NCBI GenBank assembly: GCA_037951105.1
Contig: JBAMJV010003369.1
Coordinates: 158,678 to 222,677 of the forward strand
Source: Echinarachnius parma
Lineage: Eukaryota; Echinodermata; Echinoidea; Clypeasteroida; Echinarachniidae
Direction of reading: 5' to 3'
DNA length: 64,000 nucleotides
Shown: piece by piece, positions 10,993 to 23,394 of the stretch
Layout of the letters: each line of letters opens with the position of its first letter
Numbering within the stretch: position 1 is the stretch's first letter
Notes under the pieces: model-generated
Databases searched by the model: none
Seen by the model: only the letters and a program-made list of their open reading frames with translations
Told to the model about the DNA's origin: nothing
Position numbers and translations under genes: made by a program

Positions 10993-11825
10993 CATAACTG
11001 ATTAGCTAGTTTATTGTCCAATTAATAGGCTTGAATTTATTGCATTTAAATTTAGTATAAATGTAACACAGAAATGTTAGTGTTAGGTAAACATGCATGA
11101 GTACAAAAATTGGCAACCTTTCATTATGAAAATTTAAAGTTACGATTTATACATTTTTAAAAATTGTATAATAACAACAATAAGTTTTTGACTTTTGAGA
11201 AGAGAGGGGTTGTAGCATGATGTAAAGTATGCTTAAGCGCTATCTTACATTATAGCGCAAGTCTACCTTTTTATACTTGTGTGAGTTGCCGTTCTACCTA
11301 ATAAATACATGCAAGTAGCATGCCTTGTTTTGTGCTCCTAAATCCACCTCTGTAAAGACTGTTATGTATTTCCCGTCAACAATCATCATATTTCAATTAC
11401 CTGGCCGATTACATTTCAAGTAATAACTGCATTTTAATTGCTAACAATCTACCCCCTGTCATACAGTTGTGGTAGATATCACCAGAATAATGGCAATAAC
11501 ACGAATGTGTAGTTTTTATTGGCAATAAATACAAAGCAGGAGGTTGGTTCTAAAATATTATTCCTATCCATTTGAAACAAACATGTTTATTTCATTTATC
11601 ATTTTCATAATATTTATGCGACACATGTCCAAACATTGTCTATTCGAAAACAGCGTATAACATCTTACAAAACTAGAGTAATGCATGCGATACAAAATAT
11701 TGTTCGTGAATATTTTTCTCTGTCCGAATTCCCTTTGACAGGGGTATATGATTTGGATTTTGATATGTGGGTAATTCGTCTCCAGTCGCCCCAAAATGTG
11801 CACATACAATGTTAATAAGTCCTCC
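10993..11825. other. AT-rich non-coding sequence
   Basis: No conserved frame or repeat partner was recognised. Confidence 0.5.
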
Positions 11826-11945
11826 TAAAAGGGATAGTACAGTTTTGGTAAAAAAAGAATCTTAGTAATCAAAACTTGCAACTTATCATTACAAAATAAC
11901 AGTTATGATTCAATGATGCTTGAAAGGTAGTACAATTTTATACGC
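11826..11945. mobile_element. Partial TTAA-family MITE
   Basis: About 120 bases match the left end and interior of the TTAA family (AAGGGATAGTACAGTTTTGG, then the Lys/Ala-like AT-rich body shared with 58771-58900). The other end is missing. Confidence 0.65.
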
Positions 11946-12032
11946 AGTTATGCTCATTTGTTCATAAATGCAATAGGTGTGATTTCATTAAATAGGATCC
12001 GTTGTAGATAAATGGGGTTTCAGTTATATATA

Positions 12033-12390
12033 TTAAAGGGAACCACCAGGCAATAACAACACATTATTATATGGTTGGATACCGTTATGTGATAGCAAAT
12101 AGATGCCCATCACTTTGCACCACTTACGGAACCATAATGGCCTCATGGTTCCGTACGCGCCAATTGTCTGGGAGTGCGCCAATTATATTCACGCGTACGT
12201 TTGTAGACAATAATCACGGACGATGCGTTCATCCTAGACAAAATGTAGTATTCGGACCCATAAACACATGTTGTATAATACGGTGAGGCGCTTTCCAATT
12301 ATATAATATTTTTTTCTTTCTGGAAACATATTTTTATGATGTTACCTTTTATTTATAAGCATATTATTGTTGGATGGTGGTACCCTTTAA
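12033..12390. mobile_element. TTAA-flanked MITE, GGGAACCACC family, copy 1
   Basis: Begins TTAAAGGGAACCACCAGG and ends with GGTGGTACCCTTTAA. The 358-bp element contains the internal motif ACGGAACCAT with its near-inverse ATGGTTCCGT, also present in the neighbouring copy. Confidence 0.8.
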
Positions 12391-12431
12391 CTTGTCCATA
12401 CAAAGAACTGGGTCAAGTGGATTATCGCATT

Positions 12432-12855
12432 TTAAAGGGAATCACCACCCAAATATAATATTCTTATAAATTAATTGTTATATTTTTAATAGTCCATTCC
12501 ACCAACAAGTTCAGAAAAATTGGTTTCCAAACCAATTATATAATTTGAAAACCCATCACGATACTATAGTAATTGTTCATGAGTCTGTTGACGAAGACTA
12601 GTCCATTGTCTAGGACGTACGCGTCTACCGTGCTTCTATTGTCTCCAAACGTACACGTGTAAAGAATTGGCAGACTCGAAAATGTTTGGTTCTTACGGAA
12701 CCATCAGCCCTGTTGGTTCCGTGAGTGTCGGTGATTACGTGCATTGTTTATGAATAACACAACCTTTTGCAAAGTGTTGGACATATATTTAATATCAAAC
12801 AATGGTACCAAAACATATAAGCCTGTGTTGCTCGTTGCGTGGTGGTCCCCTTTAA
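12432..12855. mobile_element. TTAA-flanked MITE, GGGAACCACC family, copy 2
   Basis: Begins TTAAAGGGAATCACCACC and ends GGTGGTCCCCTTTAA. It lies only 41 bp from copy 1 and shares its internal TACGGAACCAT motif; the two differ by about 66 bp in length. Confidence 0.8.
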
Positions 12856-13091
12856 TTAAGCACTCGGCCATGTCAGCGAGTTTAACTGGCATGTCAACGG
12901 TGGCTTGCGAAATCGTTTTGCCTTGGTGGTGCATTAGGTACTAATATAAGTATGACTTTTGTTCACACATTTTCATTTATCATATTCAGGTAAATATCAA
13001 GAATTACAGATTAGGCTGTCCATAATGAAATAACGTGGTTCATTTTAATGCGAGGTTCTCTTAATTGATTAGGGGTTAGGTATTTGCTATA

Positions 13092-13346
13092 TGAAGAGCT
13101 TAATTCCAAAAGGCGCTAAATCTACTTTTTCTAATTTGGAGAAAAGCTGGTTCCTTTGTCCAACTTTGTACACATGCCTATGGGAATATGAAAATGGAAC
13201 GTTTCATATTTTAATTTTGATCGTGTAATTTGTCTTAAAAACAATGCGGATTTTTAGATAGATACGTAGCTTATTAATGTACTGATATCATCAACTCAAT
13301 TGTTATGGAAAGTAGATGGAACGCCTTTTGGAACTAAGCTCCTTAT
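13092..13346. mobile_element. TGAAGAGC-terminus MITE (GGCGCTAAAT core), copy 1
   Basis: Starts TGAAGAGCTTAATTCCAAAA with GGCGCTAAAT and ends with the inverse CGCCTTTTGGAACTAAGCTC. The left end is next to TA. Other copies are at 22622-22885 and 25811-26022. Confidence 0.75.
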
Positions 13347-13479
13347 ACTGTAATGTAAGCTATTCAGTCAAAATAATTTTAGGACGATATACCACGTTCG
13401 TCTAGAATAATAGATTTCTGGTTTCGGTCAGCTTCTGACTATGAGCATTGATGGCTTACGGGGAATGACCGTCATCATA

Positions 13480-13704
13480 ATGCCCTCCGCACACAGAGCC
13501 GACACGACCCGATCGGACTGGGTTTCAATCGGCGTATCGAGTCGGTTTTGCTCAGTCGTAGCCGATTCAACATGTTGAATCGGCCTCGAATGATCTCCGA
13601 CTGGCTCTTGACCGGCAAAACAGGAGTCCTGGGGCAACATACTAAGATGAACCGACTAGAAACCAATCGGATCGGGTCAAGTCGGCTCTGTGTGCGGATG
13701 GCAT
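13480..13704. mobile_element. Palindromic MITE, ATGCCCTCCGCACACAG termini
   Basis: The 225-bp element has inverted ends (ATGCCCTCCGCACACAGAGC against GCTCTGTGTGCGGATGGCAT) and imperfect pairing extending inwards. The open frames inside it come from the palindrome and are not genes. Confidence 0.75.
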
Positions 13705-13706
13705 TA

Positions 13707-13756
13707 GAGCTTCAGAGCACCGATCTATCAATCCGGAGATCTCGGGTTCGAATCCC
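13707..13756 (+). mobile_element. tRNA-like SINE head
   Basis: CAGAGCACC, a CCG...CGG stem with a seven-base loop, then CTCGGGTTCGAATCCC reproduce the D-arm end, anticodon arm and T-arm (B box) of a tRNA. The anticodon stem is mismatched and there is no acceptor-stem partner. A related sequence lies at 28481-28526, so a SINE is preferred over a tRNA gene. Confidence 0.55.
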
Positions 13757-13858
13757 ATTTATTTGATGTGTCTTTGCTGTGTTTCATAATTATATTTCAA
13801 ATGGTAACTTTTCTCATGTTTGAATTTATTAGAAAAATTGATGTTGTTAGTACTCCAG

Positions 13859-13975
13859 GGCCCCGTTGCAGAAAGAGATACAATCGATTGTAAGTTACAA
13901 TTAATTGTAAGTCAGATCATGTGTTCTAAATGCGCAAATCTGATTGGTTGAAACGCTCAAATTTTCGGGGGAAAA
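13859..13975. mobile_element. Half copy of the GGCCCCGTTGCAG MITE
   Basis: The left terminus and interior match 468-631 (same CGTTGCAGAAAGAG start and the TCTGATTGGTTGAAACG interior in inverse order). The right terminus is missing. Confidence 0.75.
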
Positions 13976-14453
13976 TGTTGAATATCAAATCCCTCAAATA
14001 CACATTAAATTTGTATCAACCACTCTTTGCTTCTTGCACATGACTTGTCAACAAAGTTACTAGATCATTTTAAGTTCTATATGATTACATTATATTCATA
14101 CTAGCACTCAGTGGACATACAATGTATAAGGAAATAACATAATTGTAGTGTTAAGGGACAAAATAGCTTTTAAGGGACAACAATAGATATATACATGAAG
14201 GGATAAAGGAGGTCTAGGGCACTCACCTTCTCCTAAGATGTAAACCCCTTTCATCAGTATCACCTGAAGCGAAATACAGAATAATCAATAAACATTATCA
14301 TCGTTCAAAATAAGGTTTATTGTATCTGGTAAATATTTATGTTTTATAGATTTGACCTCGACTGGATGGTAACCCTATTGTTTATCATGTTTACAGGAAC
14401 GTGACGTGCCCTGTACTAACCCTGCGGAGATTGCAACATCTAGTAGGGAACCT

Positions 14454-14990
14454 GGGGCCCGTTTCATGAAAGGGTCTTAGTTAAGACAGTCTTATAACTG
14501 TCGCGTGACTCTGACTGATCTACGGACATGCGGATGGCGTTTGTTCCGATCACAAAGGACAAGGTTGGAAGTACATGTATAATATCAAAGACGTGACAGA
14601 TATTAAAGACGGTCTTTCATGAAACTGGGGCCCGTTTCATGAAAGGGTCTAATAGTTATTAGACCGTCTTAACTGTCACGTGACTGTGACTGATCTACGG
14701 TCATACGGATGGCGTTAGTTCCGATCCCAAAGGACAAGGTTGGAAGCAAAGACGTGACAGTCATTAAAGACGGTCTTAACTAAGACCCTTTCATGAAACT
14801 TGGGCCCGTTTCATGAAAGGCTCTTAAACTATGTTCGTACACAACATTGGTATAACTCTGACCTTTACTATGTTTACGGCGTGACACGTGTTGCATGAAA
14901 GCGTCTATGCTACATACGTCCAACCTTGTCCTTCGTGATCGGAACAAACGCCATCCGTGTGTCCGTGCATCAGTCACAGTCACTCGACAG
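14454..14990. mobile_element. Three adjoining CCCGTTTCATGAAAG MITEs
   Basis: Copies at 14454-14633 and 14627-14806 stand head to tail and share the GGGGCCC boundary. The third (14802-14990) starts with the same terminus but its body is inverted relative to the others (the CGGATGGCGTTTGTTCCGAT motif is on the other strand), and it is cut at 14990 by the TTAA element. Confidence 0.8.
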
Positions 14991-16989
14991 TTAAAGGGGT
15001 AGTTCAGTTTTTGTATATAGAGGGCGCTTCAATATATCATTTTTTGTGAGGTTATGAAAAACTGAGGGTGAAAATGGAAAGAACATACAATTTCAAAGAC
15101 AGAATAAACTTTGTTTGATCAAAATCGGTTCAGAAACAGCTAAAATATCAATAAATATATCCGATCGGAATAAACCTGGGGCTCCAGGTTTATTCGATGA
15201 TTTTTTGTTTAAATAAATTTATATAAAATGCTTACACTTTTCAAACATTTACAAAAAGAGGTTTTTAAATAGTTGTTGATGATCTACGTATCATTCTATA
15301 CTATATAATGTAAAATCGCTTAGAGATGACAATGAATCATATCTACATGCTCGGCATCGAGACATTCAGACGATTACCTGACTCCAGGCTCAAAAATCTA
15401 ACCGTACCAGGCAAGAGACCAGCGACCGTTCAAAACACTGTGCGAACCGTCTCTCCCCTTCCATGCAGGATCATGTCCACCAATTTAGCGTCGCCATTAA
15501 ATTACACGGAATATACCTACATGTACGTCATGTCAGTGTACCAATAAATGCGGTGATGGTCGGAATCGACAGCGCTAGTCTGACTGGGTAAGGGCCTTTC
15601 CCGTAATGTTCATTTCTTGAATTTTACTTTTTTCGCCTTTGATTAATATTTAGACCGAATTATGAGACTACAACCTTTTCATTTTCACCTCGACCAACAC
15701 TCATGCATATCTTTAAAGAGACAGGTCCTCTTTTACAAAACGTCTGAACAATTTCCAGTTGACGGATGCGGGTTAATGTAACACACACAAAATATCAGAT
15801 CGAACAGCCCTGTAAATTGGATTCTACGAATGAAAAACGAATGCGTCCCTCCATCAAACTATATATCGGTCAATAAAAGAGTTTAACTGATTTAGCATAA
15901 TATAGGTTTTCCCACCCAATTTCGTCAAAATAGCGGGCATATTCATTAGGCCTATATGTCATTCAAGTTCGAGTGGTTTTTGTAAACCTGCTGTTTACAC
16001 TGTTCAATTTTAAACTCCAGAACATTCATCTTCGTCAAATTGCATTCAGTTTGCAACGACAACGTATTCAAATTGGTTAGAATGTCAAACAATTTGGCAA
16101 TACACATCCGTCATTCAAATTCGTGCCAGTTCGCTTGACCTTAGATTTCGGACCGATTTGGGTTTTCTATTTCATTTTCAGGCGTCCTTCTTAGCACATC
16201 TAGCATTCAAATAAGAACGATCAGAACTAAATTAATGAATAGGATTGCGCACATTCCAAAGATGTTCACCCTAAGACGAAATAGAATGTATAAACGCCTA
16301 CATTTGACCTTTATAAACGAAATCGAATGCTCTTCACACGATTTTCTAAGTTGAATGGTGTTATTTCAATTCGGTTTGACAAAAGTTGGCAATAGCACAG
16401 TCCAAAAATCGAATTTAATGAAATAATTTGCTAATTGAAACACGATCCTGATCTTCATTCAAGTTCGTTCTAAATTGCGTGCTGTTAATGACCATTTGAG
16501 TGCTGTTTTGACGAAATTGGGCGGGAAAACCTATATTACAACAATATTGTACTTTATTCATGTAAAGGTATTGTGAAGCCGACATTTGTAATGGTATGTC
16601 ACGGAAAAAAATCTCAAAAATGAAGAATATAATTATAATTACATGTAGTCAGTTTAAGCGAGGTTTGGTTATTTTGCTTAGTATCCGCTCATGCCATTGT
16701 TATTTATGCGCGGGTCACGTAGCTAGCGCGGGTCACGTAGGTGTCACGCATAGCGTTGTGGTACTCCGTGGAATCCGTGAACGAACTTTCTCACTGGGTG
16801 AATACACGTATAATGCACAATTAACCGTTGTACGATGGTTTATTAGTTTTAGGTCTATAACTCTAAGAAAAAGAGATTTCAAGCCCTAATTTTTTTCAGG
16901 CATGCTATTAAATGACATTTTCTTTCATTTAAGACAATAACCTCGCAATTTTTGAAATTTGGCTTGCAAAAGAGGGGCTATCCCTTTAA
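14991..16989. mobile_element. 2 kb TTAA-flanked element, non-coding
   Basis: Begins TTAAAGGGGTAGTTCAG at 14991 and ends GGGGCTATCCCTTTAA at 16989. The first 300 bases match the 10510 MITE; the rest is different. A TA-flanked element is nested inside (15901-16535). Whether the two ends belong to one insertion or two is not certain. Confidence 0.55.
15901..16535. mobile_element. TA-flanked MITE, TATAGGTTTTCCC termini
   Basis: The 30-base inverted ends differ at one position (TATAGGTTTTCCCACCC against the inverse of GGGCGGGAAAACCTATA). The TA at each end fits a Tc1/mariner-type target. The interior has no transposase frame. A single end of the same family is at 32779-32815. Confidence 0.75.
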
Positions 16990-17058
16990 TAATAAAAAAA
17001 AGCAGCCCTATAAATATCTACAGATCAGTTGAAGTCAACATGCATATGTGCATCACAC

Positions 17059-17597
17059 CAGTGGCGGATCTATGGGGGAGGGGGGGGGGGTTAGGGGATT
17101 TAACCCCCCCCCCCCCCCCCCTTGGGCTGCCAAGTTAAAATGTATCAGTGAAAAAAGTGAACAAAAAGTGAACAAAAATCACTTACGGGGGTTCAAAATA
17201 GCTTTTAAAAATCGCCGCTTAGCGGCTCGTGGACGAAAGTGAAAAAAAAGTTTTTAAAAAATCACTTACGGGGGTTCAAAAGAGCAAAAAAAATCGAGAA
17301 CAAAAAGTGACAAAAAATCACTTACGGGGGTTCAAAATAGCAAAACAAAATCGCCGCTTCGCGGCTCGTGGACGAAAGTGAAAAAAAGGTGACAAAATCA
17401 CTTACGGGGGTTCAAAATAGCAAAAAAAAATCGCGGCTCGTGGACGAAAGGGAAAAAAAAAGTGAAACAAAAATCACTTACGGGGGTTCAAAAGAGCAAA
17501 AAAAAAATCGCCGCTTCGCGGCTCGTGGACGATGCTCCGCATCGTCATTGGGTCAACCCCCCCCTCCCCCCTTAGCAAAAAGCTATATCCGCCCCTG
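17059..17597. mobile_element. hAT-like element with 5-bp target duplication, copy 1
   Basis: TIRs CAGTGGCGGATCTA and the inverse of TATATCCGCCCCTG are flanked by a direct repeat CACAC (17054-17058 and 17598-17602). G and C homopolymer runs lie next to the left end. The body is a run of about five degenerate units of roughly 80 bases, each with AAATCACTTACGGGGGTTC and a GCCGCTTCGCGGC hairpin. Related to 34358-35057. Confidence 0.82.
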
Positions 17598-17754
17598 CAC
17601 ACGGAACCGTTAAGTCGCCATAATAGAGAACACAAGTCTCTCTGACTGGGTATATGAGTTCATATAAGCGTACGGGCCACTTTTTTCCAGGGGGATGTGG
17701 TCCCACTGCACTTTTGCCTCTTACACGTTTTTCACCCGACAAGCCAAAACAAAT

Positions 17755-17980
17755 ATTTTTTCCCCCGAGTAAAAAATAACATGAATTTGCACGAATATGT
17801 CAATTTTTGCCCGAATATGATATGAGTTTGCTGACTTTGCTCATGTGATATTGCCCGCCCCTCCCCCCGTATATGATATGAGTTTGCTGACTTTGCTCTA
17901 ATATGATATGATTTTGCCAGAATAATTGCATGTTTTTGTTCGAATAGGATATGAGATTGCCCCGAATATGATAATAAGTT
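17755..17980. repeat. Degenerate TTGCCCGAATATGATA tandem repeat
   Basis: Several units of TTGCCCGAATATGATATG with TTTGCTGACTTTGCTC occur in either register. The same motif recurs at 27530-27590 and in the inverted repeat at 27878-28097. Confidence 0.65.
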
Positions 17981-18928
17981 GAATTTACCTGATTAGTGCT
18001 TCGAACGAGTAAACTATAAAACACAGTCATGTACAAATATTAACGTCATCAAACACCGCAATTAAGTATGAAATAGAACAAATGATTTACTCACCGAAAA
18101 TACGATAAACCATGAAATCATATCCATTTTCAAAATATTCCAGAAGTATCTTACACGATTATCATAATTTTCATCATGCATCCAACATTAACACGGACAG
18201 GGCTTAAAATTTCGCTGCCGGGGTAGACTCGGCGATGAGAACTCGGAGCGTGGCACTGGAACGTCACTTCACTGCTGTACATGGGCGAAACCGTGTATCA
18301 ATTTTGAGGGCGATTACTGGGGTCTCTAACCATGGTAGGGATTATGAAATATTTCGTAAATTAATGAAATCACGTATCAATAAATTGTTTACATTAGAAT
18401 GGTAGTGCGGCCGCAACCCCAAGGCTCTCTCACATAATTATGTATTCTAGTGCTGCGAAAATGATAGTGCTGCCATTTGTGCCCGGTTGATTTATTTCAA
18501 CTATCTGCCGAGTCAACTTATTGACGATTGGGATAAATATATCACACGCATTTCTCACGACATGTTTACGTCACGTCACAGGCTGCTCGCTGCACATATA
18601 ATGCATTAATATTGTACGTTGAACTTCATCTTTGAAGTTAAATTCACTTCCTCATTTGTATAACTCGTCCTAATTCATTATTGCTTAAATTAAATGAGTG
18701 TATGGGGTTAAGAGAATAATTTGTAATTGATAAGAAACTTTGACTCAGCGTCCCTGCAACTTATCAAAATTATGATGTTGTTGTTGTTTGATTATGTGAA
18801 GACCTCCAAACAAACTTATCAATCAATCAATCTCGAAATAAGATATTCAGATAAATTGTATTGACATGATCATTATATTACTTACAATGCTGGGAAGTAC
18901 ATATTTATATTGCCATATCAGTGGAATA
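17981..18928. other. Non-coding sequence, nothing recognised
   Basis: No exon-like stretch or repeat partner was seen. Confidence 0.45.
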
Positions 18929-19482
18929 TACAGGGTGGCCCAGAAATAACGGAACGGGGCACTTCCCAAAATAAAGTAACAAAATGAACATGTCCATCAA
19001 ATAGGGTGTCCTTTCCAATGAACAACGATACCAAGAAAAGTAATTTTGGACGTGTAGTTTTTGATTTAGGGCGCTTTGAGTGAGACCATGTCAGGTTCCT
19101 ATTTTTGTCAATTTTTACCAAGTCAGTGTCTGATAAATGAGACTTACTGCTCGCCATACTAGTGACCAATTAAGCCCATTCTCTCGGCACCGCTCGGCAC
19201 ACAGCTGAATGCACACTAACAATGGCGCGCGGAATATTTGCGTGTTCAATGGTATGTAGGGCAATAAGTTTCATTTATCAGGCACTGACTTGGTAAAAAT
19301 TGACAAAAATAGGAACCTGACATGGTCTCACTCCAATCGCCCTAAAACAAAAACTACACGTCCAAAATTACTTTTCTTGGTATCGTTGTTCATTGGAAAG
19401 GACACCCTATCCGTTGGACATGTTCATGTTGTTACTTTACTTTGGGAAGTGCCCCGTTCCGTTATTTCTGGGCCACCCTGTA
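18929..19482. mobile_element. TA-flanked palindromic element, CAGGGTGGCCCAGAAA termini
   Basis: Arms of about 220 bases are inverted copies (CAGGGTGGCCCAGAAATAAC to the inverse at 19480), flanked by TA. The CAGGGTGGCCCA terminus is common in invertebrate Tc1/mariner-related non-autonomous elements. The two arms contain mirror-image open frames that are not genes. Confidence 0.78.
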
Positions 19483-19504
19483 TAGTGGAAAAATATGTTT
19501 AGAC

Positions 19505-19860
19505 CGAGACAATTGGCAGAAAGTCCTCTCAGTGGGGGGGGGGGGGGGGGGGAGGGTGTCCGTCACAAATTTGTTTCCCCAAAAATGTTCGAGACCAAGA
19601 AAATTAGTTTGAAGCCCTCTCAGTGGGTGGGGGGGGGGGGGTTGGGGGTGTTCATGACCAAATTTTTTCCAGGCCGAAACCGTCTCCCAAATTTTTCGCA
19701 AACAAGACAATTGGTCCTCTCAGTGGTAAGTGGGCGGGGGGGGGGGGAGGCGTCGTCAATTGGTTTTGCAGTAGGGGTCATTAGAGACCGATAAAAAGTG
19801 GACTCGAGACCATCAAAAAGTGGACAATTCTTAATTGGGGAGGGGGGGGGGGGGGGGGTG
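19505..19860. repeat. Degenerate ~110-bp units with G runs
   Basis: Three to four units of the form GAC(C/A)GA...CCTCTCAGTGG followed by G10 or more. The G runs create long proline/glycine frames on both strands that are not genes. Confidence 0.65.
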
Positions 19861-19984
19861 AGTACGCACCCAACGCAGCGAAAACTTAAGATGGATGTAT
19901 AAATCAGTTTTGTTAACGTTAAAATTAACAAGTGTTGGCTCATAAATTTTATATTTTTTCTTCCCACTCTTCTTCTTTTTTTTC

Positions 19985-20110
19985 CTTTTTAACATTTTTT
20001 TTTTTTTTTTTTTTGGGGGGGGGCTTTTTTTTTTGGAGGGAGGGGCTTTTTGGGAGGGCACATTTTGGATTGGGGGGTGGAGGGGGGCGGCCGCCCCCCT
20101 GCCCCCCACT
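19985..20110. repeat. Poly-T and poly-G/C low-complexity tract
   Basis: T-rich and then G-rich homopolymers; the lysine- and proline-rich frames here are artefacts of the runs. Confidence 0.8.
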
Positions 20111-20203
20111 TCCGGCGCCTATGTTCCATATAGAGTATATACAAGTTATGCATACATTAGTATATTCCCTAATGTAATACAAATAAATGTTGTGAATTTT
20201 TTG

Positions 20204-21079
20204 TATATAATCTTGGAAACAGTTTTTAATTTGGTCTAAATACATTACTGATGAGAAAAGGTGATGTTTCCATTTTTTTTTTTTGGTCGCAGGGTGCATT
20301 TTGGCGATTTTAAAGATAATTAGCTAATTTGCATATTTCTGAAATAAGGTCAGGGGTCATTTTCCATCTAGGAATAGTACAGTAGTAACGAAAACAATCA
20401 TTACAGGGTAATTTGGGGCAAGGAATCCATTTCCAGTGCTCATTTCCATGTGCCGTATGGGCAACGCCCTGAAATCCAAGATGGCTGCCCCCAATTTGCA
20501 TATTTATGAATATTTTGATTTACAGTGGCTACATCCTCTAATACGTATCATTTACAGGTTATTTAGATTAAATCATGCTCTTAATGTGTATTAAAGCTAC
20601 TTCAGCTTGGGTGCCACCTTGGCAACCTCTGACAATGCCTATAATTAGTAGGATAATTTGATTATTTCTCAACCAAGCTGAAGTATCTTTAATATACATT
20701 AAGAGCATGATTTAATCTATATGACCTGTAATTAATACTTATTACAGGATGTAGCTCCTGTGAATCAATAATATTCATAAATATGCAAATCAGGGAAGCC
20801 ATCTTGGATTTCAGGGCGTTGCCCATACGGCACATGAAAATGAGCACTGGAAATGGATTCCTTGCCCCAAATTACCCTGTCATGATTGTTTTCGTTACTA
20901 CTGTACTATTCCTAGATGGAAAATGACCCCTGACCTTATTTCAGAAATAAGCAAATTAGCTAATTATCTTTAAAATCGCCAAAATGCACCCTGGGACCAA
21001 AAATAAAAAATGGAAACATCACTTTTTCTCATCAGTGATGTATTTAGACCAAATTAAAAACTGTTTCCAAGATTATATA
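20204..21079. mobile_element. 876-bp inverted repeat with 407-bp arms
   Basis: Arms 20204-20610 and 20673-21079 are inverted copies differing mainly by single substitutions, around a 62-bp spacer. The outer ends share TATATAATCTTGG. It carries no transposase frame and no clear target duplication. It may be a foldback-type element or a MITE with very long arms. Confidence 0.85.
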
Positions 21080-21437
21080 TGAACAAATTACTGTTTTACA
21101 TGAGCCGATAGACTACATGTGTGTTCTGTGCTGTGTTGACGATTCAAGTCCAGTAGATGTCAGATTTAACATAGGTTGATAATCACTTAGACAAATGGAG
21201 AGTAACCAACAAATATTGATATATATAATAAACACTGCTCTCGTTCTTACAGCTAGCAAAACGAACTTGCATTTGGCTACAAGCCAAACCAAAACAGTAC
21301 ATTATAAACCACCTCTTCAGATTGTCAGTTATGCGTGATGTTTTGATTATCTTTATGGTGTCATATAAGTGGTTCTGTCAGAAACCAAATGTAGAAGCTG
21401 TCTATCATTTTGAACAATTGGGTTTCGGACAGAACCG

Positions 21438-22545
21438 CCGGGGCGTCGATCCTGGGGGGGTAGGGGGGCAGTCGCCCCCCCCCCCCCCCCCTCCCCCCAA
21501 TAAAAATATTGGGGGGCGAACATATCATTCCCCCCCCCCCCCCCCCCCCAATAATAATGAAAATGAGGAAGACAAAAATCGAGTGATATAATGCCAAAGA
21601 GGGGAAAGACACATTAATTAATCTTCAAAATAGCCGGTTTTTTTGTTTGAAAAGGACTGTAAATCTATTTTTTGCCGCGCGCTTCGCGCGCATACAGTTT
21701 CACATATTGCAAGTTTCATTTGGTTGCGGGAACTCACCTTTCGAAATGTGTTGGGCAGTGTAATTTCTCAAACGCACACATCATGCGAAGTGTATTAAAC
21801 CCTCATCTATAGATAACCCACCGTCACAGAAAATAAAATAATCTGAAATATATCTTTCAGTCAATTCGGTTCATATGCGCTGAACGCAAGTCAAATTGGA
21901 ATATCATGTCCCCCCACATTTGAAAGTGGAGGAGTTTGTCCCCCTCCCTTTGTCACTTATGTATGTTTGGTTCCATACTTATATACTTCATATTACGTGA
22001 AATTTCTGTCTCAGGTGTGCACCAAATCGCACAATTTCATGCCTCAAAATACAAAAGCTCCCTACTTTGAGAGGGGGACACCCCCTCCCACGCTCGGTCG
22101 CTTCGCTTCCTCGCAATGTCTCCCCTCCACTTTTGAGAAGTTGTTGACGCCCTTGCTTAGTTTCATGGGAGCCCAATGCCCTAGACTATATCGATGGCTA
22201 TAATATACATTCAAGATCACGTGGATCCATCTCATGCAAGGCTCAGTCTTTTCCTCGCTATGCCCTTTAAATATACGTTACGAGTAGGTTCACTATTTTA
22301 TACAATTTTAACACCCATGATAGGAGTTGCAAATGTCTGAAATATAAAAGCTTCCGGGGGCTCCGCCCTCTGGACCACCATTATTGTCCCCAAATGTGGG
22401 TTCCCCCAAAGTCAGGTCTTTGAGCCATCAATACACTTTCAATGAGCGCATAATAAAACATTCCGGGCATGCACAATTTTTCAAATTTCGCCCCCCCCCC
22501 CCCCCCCCCCCCACCACCAATCGCAAAAACGGATCGACGCCCCTG
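21438..22545. mobile_element. hAT-type element, GGGGCGTCGATCC ends, copy 1
   Basis: The TIRs read GGGGCGTCGATCC and its inverse. The flanks CAGAACCG (21430-21437) and CAGATCTG (22546-22553) agree at 6 of 8 bases, as an aged 8-bp hAT target duplication would. The body contains G/C homopolymers, a GCCGCGCGCTTCGCGCGC hairpin, and an ACACCCCCTCCCAC block shared by many fragments in the window. It is colinear with 46738-47846. Confidence 0.82.
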
Positions 22546-22621
22546 CAGATCTGCTTCAGATGGTCTGTAATCTGTATGGTTTGATATGGATGCCAAGAAA
22601 ATGAGCTTACTGGCAAACATT

Positions 22622-22885
22622 TGAAGAGTTTAATTCCAAAAGGCGCTAAATCCACTTTTGGACTTTTCGAGTAAATCAATGTTTTTTAGTAGACCACTTT
22701 CCCTTCTTTCAATGATTGAGAATTTCATACATAATGAAAACCTATCATAACACATTAAAAAAACACTCATGAAAGAAATCCTGCTATAGTAGTTATTTTT
22801 AAATATTTTTTCAAAATAATTTTTTCACCGGATTTAGCGCCTTTTGGAAATAAACATGGATTTAGCGCCTTTTGGAATTAAAATT
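22622..22885. mobile_element. TGAAGAGC-terminus MITE (GGCGCTAAAT core), copy 2
   Basis: Starts TGAAGAGTTTAATTCC with AAAAGGCGCTAAATCC and ends with two inverse copies of TTTAGCGCCTTTTGGAA. Confidence 0.72.
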
Positions 22886-22889
22886 TTGA

Positions 22890-23394
22890 CGCATGATATC
22901 AGAATATACAGGTTATACGTATGGTTGGTTATAGATTAAAAATGAATGTTATCCTGTGATGATCAGAATTATTTTAGAATATGAATCAAGGTTATAATGA
23001 CCTGTTACATCCATATCTATGCCCTAACACTGTGTAGCATTTTACTGTACCACCGTCATTCAGCACATTCCACTCAGATGCCAACCATGCATCATGATCT
23101 TCTCTCCAAGCAGTCCAAGCACAACTTCAATCATCATGTTCTCACTTGTTATCCTAATTCAACACATTTCAGAAAATCAGAAAAATAAGGATATTAACCA
23201 GATCCACAGTAACCATGGAAACAAAATAAACAATCAGTAAAGATGTAATGAATTATGATTATCTTGCAAAATTGCTTTACTCATTCTGAAAAAGCCATTC
23301 AAGAAAATGACACAAATAAATCAGATATTGATAAAAATCATGTCAAACTGAAAAAAAAAATTTGAGTTAGTATCATGCACTGTAACGTGCACAG
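22890..23394. other. AT-rich non-coding sequence
   Basis: No repeat or exon was recognised. Confidence 0.45.

Noticed and set aside
13707-13756. Functional tRNA gene
   Set aside because: The anticodon stem is mispaired, there is no matching acceptor stem, and a second similar copy suggests a SINE.
19462-20299. Proline-, glycine- and lysine-rich open frames
   Set aside because: They arise from G, C, T and A homopolymers in low-complexity DNA.
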